This document shows positions 41,280 through 48,660 of a DNA stretch of 64,000 nt, piece by piece. A program made the position numbers and the translations under genes. Positions within the stretch are counted from its first letter, which is position 1. The number at the start of each line of letters is the position of its first letter. The notes below the pieces were generated by a model. The model was not told the DNA's origin. It made no database searches and saw nothing but the letters and a program-made list of their open reading frames with translations. The stretch is from an uncultured Eubacterium sp. GTDB lineage: Bacteria; Bacillota; Clostridia; Lachnospirales; Lachnospiraceae. Where the stretch lies: the NCBI GenBank assembly GCA_910577225.1, contig CAJTMV010000007.1:1-64000 (forward strand), written 5' to 3'.

Positions 41280-42964
41280 CAGATTTTAGTAACAAAGTAG
41301 TTTATCAGATTTATCCGAAATCTTTTCGGGATACGAACGGGGATGGTTTTGGAGACATCCCCGGAATTATCGAAAAATTAGATTACCTGCAGGAATTAGG
41401 CGTGGACTATCTATGGCTGACTCCGTTTTTTCCATCGCCGCAAAATGACAATGGATATGACGTGTCTGATTATTGCGCAGTAGATGCCCGGTTTGGAACG
41501 ATGGAAGATTTGGAAGAGCTGATCAGACAGGGAAAGAAAAGAGGAATCGGGCTGATGCTCGATATGGTATTCAACCATACTTCTACAGAGCATGTATGGT
41601 TTCAGAAAGCGCTTCAGGGAGAGGAAAAATACCAGAAGTATTATATTTTCAGAGAAGGTATACCAAATAAAGCGCCTACAAACTGGCAATCAAAATTTGG
41701 CGGCTCTGCGTGGGAATATGTGCCGGCGCTAAAAAAATGGTATCTCAGGCTGTACGATGTGACGCAGGCAGATTTAAACTGGGATTATCCCGCAGTCCGC
41801 GAAGAATTAAAAAACATTCTCAGATTTTGGAAAGAGAAAGGCATTCAGGCATTTCGTTTTGATGTCATTAACCTGGTTTCCAAGCCGGAACAGATGACAG
41901 ATGATTTTCAGGGAGACGGCAGGCGGTTTTACAGTGACGGTCCCCATATTCATGAGTATCTGAAAGAGTTGGTCAGAGACGCTGGAATTGAGGATTTTGT
42001 AACAGTGGGGGAGATGTCTTCCACATCGCTGGAACACTGCATCCGTTATTCTTCTCCGGAGGAAAAAGAGCTTTCGATGTGTTTTAACTTTCATCATTTA
42101 AAAGTGGATTATCAGGATGGGGATAAGTGGGCGCTTATGGAACCGGATTATAAGAAGTTAAAGGAACTCTTTATTGAATGGCAGTTGGGAATGCAGCAGG
42201 GCGGCGGATGGAACGCTTTGTTTTGGTGTAATCATGACCAGCCGCGAATTGTAAGCAGGATGGGCGATGAAGGCGTTTACTGGAAAGAGTCGGCAAAAAT
42301 GCTGGCAGGGATGATTCATTTGATGCGTGGGACACCATATATTTATCAGGGCGAGGAAATCGGGATGCTGAATGCGCATTATTCTTCTATAGAAAAATAT
42401 CGGGATGTGGAAAGTCTGAATTATTATCAGATTTTGCTGGAAAATGGAAAGACCGAAAAAGAAGCGCTTGAGGTGCTGGCAGGAAGATCCAGGGATAACA
42501 GCAGGACTCCGATGCAGTGGAACGGCACAAGGTACTGCGGATTTTCTCAAGTAGAACCCTGGCTGCCAGTGTCTGCCGGTTTCAGAAGTGAAATTACGGT
42601 AGAAGCGCAGCGGGAGGATCCTGATTCTGTTCTGTCATTTTATAAGAAGCTGATCGCTATGAGAAAAATGTATCCGGCGATTGCGACAGGAGAGATTTCT
42701 TTTATTGAAACAGGTTCGGATATGGTGCTGGCGTACCAGAGAGTATCAGATAAACAGAAGATCGCGGTATTTTGTAATCTGGATGGGAAGGAGAAGAATG
42801 TGGAAGTGCCCGGGGAGTGGAATGGCTGTCAGGTGCTGCTGGAAAATTACGAAAACAGAGAAAGGGAGCAGAGCCAGGGAATATATCGTATGGAGCCATA
42901 TGAATTTATAGTTCTTGGAAATATTGCCTGTGCATATAGTGAAAAACAAAGGACTGATACCTGA
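41276..42964 (+). CDS. treC: alpha,alpha-phosphotrehalase (GH13_29/31-type)
   Basis: 562 aa. Alpha-amylase-family barrel: DTNGDGFGDIPG, nucleophile in QAFRFDVINLV, acid/base in TVGEMSSTS, third acid in FWCNHDQPRI. The pattern and its position with treP and treR support hydrolysis of trehalose-6-phosphate to glucose and glucose-6-phosphate. Cytosolic. The start overlaps treP by four bases, so the two are coupled. It resembles the two GH13 enzymes at 20291-23647 but has a different partner set. Confidence 0.92.
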   Translation: MTDFSNKVVYQIYPKSFRDTNGDGFGDIPGIIEKLDYLQELGVDYLWLTPFFPSPQNDNGYDVSDYCAVDARFGTMEDLEELIRQGKKRGIGLMLDMVFNHTSTEHVWFQKALQGEEKYQKYYIFREGIPNKAPTNWQSKFGGSAWEYVPALKKWYLRLYDVTQADLNWDYPAVREELKNILRFWKEKGIQAFRFDVINLVSKPEQMTDDFQGDGRRFYSDGPHIHEYLKELVRDAGIEDFVTVGEMSSTSLEHCIRYSSPEEKELSMCFNFHHLKVDYQDGDKWALMEPDYKKLKELFIEWQLGMQQGGGWNALFWCNHDQPRIVSRMGDEGVYWKESAKMLAGMIHLMRGTPYIYQGEEIGMLNAHYSSIEKYRDVESLNYYQILLENGKTEKEALEVLAGRSRDNSRTPMQWNGTRYCGFSQVEPWLPVSAGFRSEITVEAQREDPDSVLSFYKKLIAMRKMYPAIATGEISFIETGSDMVLAYQRVSDKQKIAVFCNLDGKEKNVEVPGEWNGCQVLLENYENREREQSQGIYRMEPYEFIVLGNIACAYSEKQRTDT

Positions 42965-43173
42965 GAAAAATTTTCCTGAAAAATAATTCATAATAGATCT
43001 TCCATTTTTATGTAAAAGGTGACATAATAGGTTTAAATTCGTATGATGGAGCAGGAGCTATATACGATGTTTGGTTATCATTGTTTATGGATGGAAACAG
43101 TTTTCCCAGGGAAAATGGTCCAGGCAGATTTTACAATGGGAGCAGAGCACTTTATATCAGGGAGGTATTTATT

Positions 43174-45612
43174 ATGTATTCGAAAAAGCGGAAACGAACA
43201 AAAAAGGTAATTTCACTTCTGGCGACGGTCGCCATGATATCTGTAACGATAGAACCGGCAGCCGCTTCGGTTTATTCGGACAGCACACCGGTGATCGAAC
43301 AGCCATACGAAGTCACTGAATCGGAAAATCCATCGGCCTGGACAGCAGATGAAATGGTCAGTATGCCGGCTGTAACAGCAGCTGAACCAGCCAGCGGTCC
43401 GGCTATAGATGTTACGGTGCCGGGTGATCAGCCTGATACAGGGGAGATCAACGCAGACCAGTTACCAGACAATTCTTCTGTTACAGAGAAAACCGGAGAG
43501 TTATCTTCTTCGGAAGTATATGCTAAGATGAATGCTCTGAGGGAAACATATTATGAGGGAATGCGTTGGACGAATTTTGAACCGTATGGTTCCAAGGGAA
43601 CTAAAGGCGACAGCTATATATGGAAGGGCGGAACAATACTGGGAAATGTAAAAAGCGGAGTCGGCTGCGCTGCATTTGCGTTTGAACTAAGCGACGCGGC
43701 TTTTGGAAATCTGCCGGCGAGAGTGCCGGAAGGTAAGGTCAAATTTGAAAATGTAAGGCCAGGCGATATACTGCGGATAAATGGAAATAGTCATAGCGTT
43801 ATCGTACTGAAGAAAACCGCTGTAGGCGTGATAATTGCAGAAGCTAATTATAACAAATCTGTTCACTGGGACCGCGCATTAAGCAAAGCGGAAGTTGAAG
43901 CTGCAGATTTTATCGTGACACGATATCCGGCAGATTATAATCCGGAAGGCGGAGATATCGTCGATCCTATAGTTGAAACAGGCGACGTGGGTAATAATCT
44001 GAAATGGACGCTGACAGAAGGAGGAATACTTACTATTTCTGGCAACGGAGATATGCAGAATTTTAGTTCGACTGATCGTCCGACGTGGCCTGACGACAGA
44101 ATTAGCGCAGTTGTGATCGAAAACGGTGTAGCAAGTATCGGTGATTATGCTTTTTATTCATCTGGGATTCTTTCTGTAAGTATGCCTGGATCGCCTGAAT
44201 TGAACGGCTCGGCTGGATCGGCTGGATCGCTCAGAACGATTGGGAAGAACGCTTTTTATAATTGTAAAAATCTGCTGTCCGCGACGATTCCGAAAGGTGT
44301 AGAAACAATCGGAAATAGCGCTTTTTCAGGGTGTGCAAGACTTCAATACATCGATTTTCCTTCAAGTATTAAATCGGTCGGCGCTGCGGCGTTTATGCAG
44401 TGTGATGAAGTGCTGAGTGTAAGATTTGCGCCTGGCAGCGAAAATGTTCAAATAGGAGATGATATATTTAGGAACTGCAAAAAGATTCAGACGGTGATTC
44501 TTCCGGAAAAAACAGATTGTATCGGTGGCGGTGTGTTTGCGAATTGCGAAAGGATTACCAGTCTGAACCTGCCTGCAGGCATAACGTTTAAAATAAAAGA
44601 AGATATAATAGTAGGATCGCCATTTTCAGGCTGCACAGGATTAAAAGAAATAAACTTTGCCGGCACCGAAGCTCAGTGGACAGAGGCAGGAGGAGTGTTA
44701 GCTCTGAACTATATGGGAGGCACAACAAAACCAACCGTGAACTTTGGCAGACCATTTCCGAACCCGTTTGAAAAAGATCCGGATGATCCCGGTGATCTTA
44801 TGGGTGATCATGTACACAAATGGTCATCTGCAGAGTGGAATCATGATACAAATTATCACTGGCATGAATGTACGGTTCAGGGCTGTACGGTAACTGCAAA
44901 TAATGAAAAAGACAGTTATGCGCAGCATAGTTACGGCAGCTGGGTAGTCGATACAAATGCAACATCTTATCAAAGCGGAAGCAAACATAGGGACTGTACC
45001 GTTTGTTCTTATCGGCAAACGAACAGTATTCCTGCAACTGGGGGCAGTTCTTCTGGCAGTTCCGGCGGGTCATGGGGTTCCGGCGGCTACTGGGGTACAG
45101 GAAATACTGGAACCAGTACCGGCAGTTCAGGTAAACCAGAGATTACAGACAAACCTGACGAACCAACAGGAAATGACAGTACAGACAGTAATACAACTGA
45201 TAGTTCCACCAGTGACACAGACGGTTCCAGTAAGCCTGACAGTGAAAATGAAGCTGATAACACTGACACTTCCAGCGCCGATCAGAAACAGGTGAAAACG
45301 AAATTTAAAAAGCAGCTAAAGAGCGATCTGAAGCAGCAAATCAAATCACAGTTAAAAACAAAACTAAAAAAACAGTTAAAAGCTGAAAAAAAGACGCAAT
45401 CAAAGGCAAAACTGAAAAAACAGCTGAAAACGCAGTTAAAGCCACTGGTTAAGGCAAAATTGAAAAAGCAGCTGAAAAAACAGTTTGGGAAACCATTAGG
45501 AAAAGAATTTACCGAGTTGTTTAATGAGCAGTTTAACGCTCAGTTTAATAAAGTGTATAACGAGCAGTTTCTTGTACAGTATAAACAGTACAAACAGAAA
45601 AAAATAAAATAA
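43174..45612 (+). CDS. secreted protein: NlpC/P60-like domain plus BspA leucine-rich repeats
   Basis: 812 aa from ATG 43174 (GGGAGGT upstream; the frame opens at 43081). Signal peptide KRKRTKKVISLLATVAMISV with cleavage near AAAS. Around residues 130-260 a papain-like domain shows GVGCAAFAFELSDAAFG (Cys) and NSHSVIVL (His), as in NlpC/P60 or CHAP hydrolases. Then BspA-type leucine-rich repeats (IGKNAFYNCKNL, IGNSAFSGCARL, GAAAFMQCDEV), a His/Cys-containing segment (HKWSSAEWNHDTNYHWHECT) and a Gly/Ser linker. The last 110 residues are an unusual Lys/Gln repeat (KKQLKSDLKQQIKSQLKTKL-like), then aromatic FNEQFNAQF repeats. No LPXTG; the basic tail may bind the wall. Confidence 0.85.
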   Translation: MYSKKRKRTKKVISLLATVAMISVTIEPAAASVYSDSTPVIEQPYEVTESENPSAWTADEMVSMPAVTAAEPASGPAIDVTVPGDQPDTGEINADQLPDNSSVTEKTGELSSSEVYAKMNALRETYYEGMRWTNFEPYGSKGTKGDSYIWKGGTILGNVKSGVGCAAFAFELSDAAFGNLPARVPEGKVKFENVRPGDILRINGNSHSVIVLKKTAVGVIIAEANYNKSVHWDRALSKAEVEAADFIVTRYPADYNPEGGDIVDPIVETGDVGNNLKWTLTEGGILTISGNGDMQNFSSTDRPTWPDDRISAVVIENGVASIGDYAFYSSGILSVSMPGSPELNGSAGSAGSLRTIGKNAFYNCKNLLSATIPKGVETIGNSAFSGCARLQYIDFPSSIKSVGAAAFMQCDEVLSVRFAPGSENVQIGDDIFRNCKKIQTVILPEKTDCIGGGVFANCERITSLNLPAGITFKIKEDIIVGSPFSGCTGLKEINFAGTEAQWTEAGGVLALNYMGGTTKPTVNFGRPFPNPFEKDPDDPGDLMGDHVHKWSSAEWNHDTNYHWHECTVQGCTVTANNEKDSYAQHSYGSWVVDTNATSYQSGSKHRDCTVCSYRQTNSIPATGGSSSGSSGGSWGSGGYWGTGNTGTSTGSSGKPEITDKPDEPTGNDSTDSNTTDSSTSDTDGSSKPDSENEADNTDTSSADQKQVKTKFKKQLKSDLKQQIKSQLKTKLKKQLKAEKKTQSKAKLKKQLKTQLKPLVKAKLKKQLKKQFGKPLGKEFTELFNEQFNAQFNKVYNEQFLVQYKQYKQKKIK

Positions 45613-45634
45613 TTGCGTATTAGAAACAAGATGA

Positions 45635-45673
45635 AATAAGGCAGCTTCTTTTCAGAGGCTGTCTTATTTTTTT
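45635..45673. terminator. terminator after the BspA-like gene
   Basis: AATAAGGCAGCTTC / GAGGCTGTCTTATT with two G-T pairs, 6-base loop, then a T7 run. It sits between convergent genes. Confidence 0.85.
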
Positions 45674-45715
45674 CGATTCTTTCATTTGTTCTGTATTATC
45701 TGGGGATTTACAAAG

Positions 45716-46999
45716 TCATGGTTTGGTCAGTTTTTGTTTTTTCTGCAGGGACAATAATTTATCCAGATAGATGGATTTAAATTGTCTGGACGCAAGCGCC
45801 TGTTTGATCGGAGGAAGATTTAAGATAGCGCCGAAAACCGCGGCCATGGCCCGATGGTTTGCAAATGCCTGATTATCAAAAATCAGATTTTGCAAAGTGC
45901 CTTTTTCGATTGCCTGCAGGACAAAACGATGCGTACTGTTTACAGGCGTAATGACCTGTATCGGTCGGTGTTCCAGATGAATAGCTCCGGCAGGGCAGTT
46001 TCTTGCACATACGCCGCATCCCAGACAGATTTCCTGATCGACAGCAGGGCGCCTGGTATCCTGCATGGATATGGCAAGTATTGGACAGACATTTGCGCAT
46101 TTTCCGCAACCAATACATTTGTTTATCGAGATCTTCGGAATATAATTCGTTGTCGCGACCGGCTGCATGGGACTGAAACGTCTTGCTGCCTGCAGTGCCT
46201 CGCAGCAGCATCCGCAGCAGTTGCAGATAAAAGCCGGATGTTCTCTGACGTTTTCCCCAATCTGAACCAGATTGCTGTCATAAGAACGTTCCAGAGCATC
46301 GATGGCCTCTTCCTTTGAAATCAGGCGTGCATAACCGCCATTTTCAGCAAGTGAGCGCGCTACATTATCAAAGGTCAGGCATACGTCCCACGGAGCGTCG
46401 ATTTCGCATGGATGTCCGGCATGATACATTTTATGCCGGCAATAGCATGTTCCAAGTCCGATATATCTGGCTTCTTCTACAATATGTGTGGCACGTTCGT
46501 AGTCCAGGATATGATTTGTTCTGCTGTTGGAAAGTACAGGCTCCTGCACGAAAACACGTCCCAGTCTTGTCTCAGTGGCAAAAAACAGGTCTTTGATAAA
46601 ATCTTCTTCTACGTTCATATACTGATAGTACAGATTACTCAGATATTTCTGATCGATATCACCTCTCGTACGCATCAGGGCAAATTCAATAAATCCGGCC
46701 ATCGGAGGCGGCATGACAAACTGGCGCTGCCCATGGTATTCAGAATCGACCAGAAGAGCTTTTTCGCAAAGACGGTCCAAAAGTTTTTCCGCTTTTGCTT
46801 CAGTCGTTCCCCATACTTTAGCCGCTTTTTTTAATGTAAATGGACGGACAGGCAGCAGTGAGGCCCATTTCGCTTCTTTTTCGGTATATAATACCTGTAA
46901 AATCTGATACAGCGTATCGGATGGCGGCGCTCCCTGTGTAAACCAGTTGATACGGTCTTCCAGATTTTTATATGCGTCTCTTGTAGTCAGATGTCCCAT
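45716..46999 (-). CDS. multi-cluster ferredoxin-domain protein
   Basis: 427 aa from ATG 46999 (AGGAGG, 8 bases upstream). The N-terminal winged-helix-like region (FTLKKAAKVWGTTEAKAEKLLDRL) is followed by cysteine motifs (LGTCYCRHKMYHAGHPCE, then CNCCGCCCEAL) and two [4Fe-4S] ferredoxin motifs CIGCGKCANVCP and CLGCGVCARNCP. The layout resembles 4Fe-4S proteins of anaerobes, sometimes annotated as ferredoxin-like regulators. The redox partner is unknown. It is a single minus-strand gene. Confidence 0.8.
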   Translation of the reverse strand: MGHLTTRDAYKNLEDRINWFTQGAPPSDTLYQILQVLYTEKEAKWASLLPVRPFTLKKAAKVWGTTEAKAEKLLDRLCEKALLVDSEYHGQRQFVMPPPMAGFIEFALMRTRGDIDQKYLSNLYYQYMNVEEDFIKDLFFATETRLGRVFVQEPVLSNSRTNHILDYERATHIVEEARYIGLGTCYCRHKMYHAGHPCEIDAPWDVCLTFDNVARSLAENGGYARLISKEEAIDALERSYDSNLVQIGENVREHPAFICNCCGCCCEALQAARRFSPMQPVATTNYIPKISINKCIGCGKCANVCPILAISMQDTRRPAVDQEICLGCGVCARNCPAGAIHLEHRPIQVITPVNSTHRFVLQAIEKGTLQNLIFDNQAFANHRAMAAVFGAILNLPPIKQALASRQFKSIYLDKLLSLQKKQKLTKP

Positions 47000-47382
47000 G
47001 GGATGTACCTCCTGTTTCTTTGTTATGGCAGTTCGTAAGATGAAGTGCCAGTATATTCTGCTAGTATAACACAAAATAAGAAAAATAGTTACTATTTGTA
47101 AAATGATCTCCCAATTGATTTCTAAAAGATACTATGCTATTATATTTGTAGAAGATACCTGTTTGCATATATGGCAGTTCTATAGGACGGAAAGCAGGAG
47201 GAAACGGAAATAAAACAGAATGGGGTGAGAGCGATGCACTGTAATGACAGGACGGTCTAAAAAATAAAAGAAAGGAGTAAATAATCGGGAAGGAAAAATA
47301 AAGCTGCTTATGATATGCAGAAGGAATAAAGGCATCTGACGGTTCTGCATATGATATAGAAAAGTGTATTGGTAAAGAGAAG
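47000..47382. other. RADAR operon upstream region with inverted repeat
   Basis: About 380 bp without a gene. ATATGCAGAA at 47313-47322 and its exact complement TTCTGCATAT at 47343-47352 form a 10-bp inverted repeat with a 20-base spacer, 30 bases before the first gene of the operon. Ribosome-site-like AGGAGG (47196) and AAAGGAG (47271) occur without open frames of note. Confidence 0.6.
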
Positions 47383-48660
47383 ATGAAAGGTTTTCGAAGT
47401 ATATGTTTTATTCATAATGTAGAAGATTCATTTAGCGTGTGCTATATCCGGCAGTTTTTTAAATGGATCGGTTTTTCTTATTTCTCATTTTTGCCAGGGA
47501 GTCTGGGAGTGAGGATGGATATTTTAAAAAAGAAAGAGAATCAGAGCTTTGATCTTGTAGTAAGTCTGAATCAGGCGGCTCAGCAGAGAGATCCGGAGAT
47601 TGCGCAGATGTTTGGAGAACGGTTTATCGATCTGCGTTTTCAGGAGGAGGATCCGGCAAAAGAGATCCTGGAGCGTCTGATGGAAAAAGTGTACGAGGTT
47701 GTTCCGGACAGCCGCAGCCATGTGATGAATCATCTGCTTTTTATCTATAATCAGTATGACATGGCAGCCGTGTTATATGAACATACATGCGTATTGTTAA
47801 AAGGGTCTGGGGAGAACCTGTTTCAATATCTTTTAGAAAGATATGAGGATATTTTAAGAGCGCTTGAAAGCGTGAAGCTGGATACGTCCGGGCATATGGC
47901 AGAATATTTTTTATTTTCCAGGTACAGCTGTCAGAGAAATCTGAACGGGTTGTATTATCTGAAAAAGTGGGTATATAAATATCCGGTCAGGGGGTTAATT
48001 CAGAATATACATGGAATCTATCAGTTCGATCGTGAATTTTTCCGGGTAGAGTATTTAAAGGCAAAGGTAGCGGAACAAAATGTCATGGATAGGGTGTTTG
48101 CAAAAGAGTATTTTGGCAGATGTATAAAAAATAGCACGATAGAAGTATGTAAAAGTTATTTGTATTATCATCTCGCAAAGTGGTATGAGAGAGGAAAGCA
48201 GATGGACGAGGCACTCAGATCTTATAAAAAGGCTTATAAGAATAATCCTGCCAGCGTAAAAGCAGTGTTTAAGCTGGCAGTGTGCGCGGATATAAGGAAT
48301 GATCTGCAGTCCGAAAAAAAATATCTGAAATTGCTGATCGACGACTGGAAACAGTATAAGAGCAACAGAAATAAAATGCCGCTGATGGATCTTGAATATG
48401 CGTACAAGTCCAATATGCTGATGGATGATATAACGAGAGTGAAAATGGAAGATACTGTATATTATGAAGAAGCGCAGAAAATACTGGATTTTACCAGAAA
48501 TCTTACAAAAGAATCAGATGAGAGCTATTTTATCAGGCGTCTGTATAACGATGATGTATTAAAATATATCTATAAGTCAATTGCGGGCAGAATGGATATC
48601 TCATGTCTGATGCAAGGCAATATTTGGAGAAATAGTCATGGAACAGTACAGAAACAGTGA
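47383..48660 (+). CDS. uncharacterised protein upstream of rdrA: Rossmann/TIR-like N-terminus plus TPR
   Basis: 425 aa from ATG 47383 (AAAGAGAAG upstream; ATG 47515 is an alternative that would delete the first strand). Residues 5-105 look like an alpha/beta sensor fold: RSICFIHNVEDSFSVCYIRQFFKWIGF, then a gap, then FDLVVSLNQAAQQRDPEIAQMF and RFIDLRFQEEDP, the strand-helix spacing of TIR- or receiver-like domains but with no recognised catalytic glutamate. The rest is helical, with a TPR near 270-330 (SYLYYHLAKWYERGKQMDEALRSYKKA). Its 3' end overlaps rdrA by 23 bases, so it is in the same operon. I do not recognise it as a known RADAR accessory (rdrC/rdrD types). Confidence 0.7.
   Translation: MKGFRSICFIHNVEDSFSVCYIRQFFKWIGFSYFSFLPGSLGVRMDILKKKENQSFDLVVSLNQAAQQRDPEIAQMFGERFIDLRFQEEDPAKEILERLMEKVYEVVPDSRSHVMNHLLFIYNQYDMAAVLYEHTCVLLKGSGENLFQYLLERYEDILRALESVKLDTSGHMAEYFLFSRYSCQRNLNGLYYLKKWVYKYPVRGLIQNIHGIYQFDREFFRVEYLKAKVAEQNVMDRVFAKEYFGRCIKNSTIEVCKSYLYYHLAKWYERGKQMDEALRSYKKAYKNNPASVKAVFKLAVCADIRNDLQSEKKYLKLLIDDWKQYKSNRNKMPLMDLEYAYKSNMLMDDITRVKMEDTVYYEEAQKILDFTRNLTKESDESYFIRRLYNDDVLKYIYKSIAGRMDISCLMQGNIWRNSHGTVQKQ

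Noticed and set aside
47000..47382. Riboswitch or T-box leader of the RADAR operon
   Set aside because: Only one inverted repeat is evident; no recognised aptamer or T-box core.
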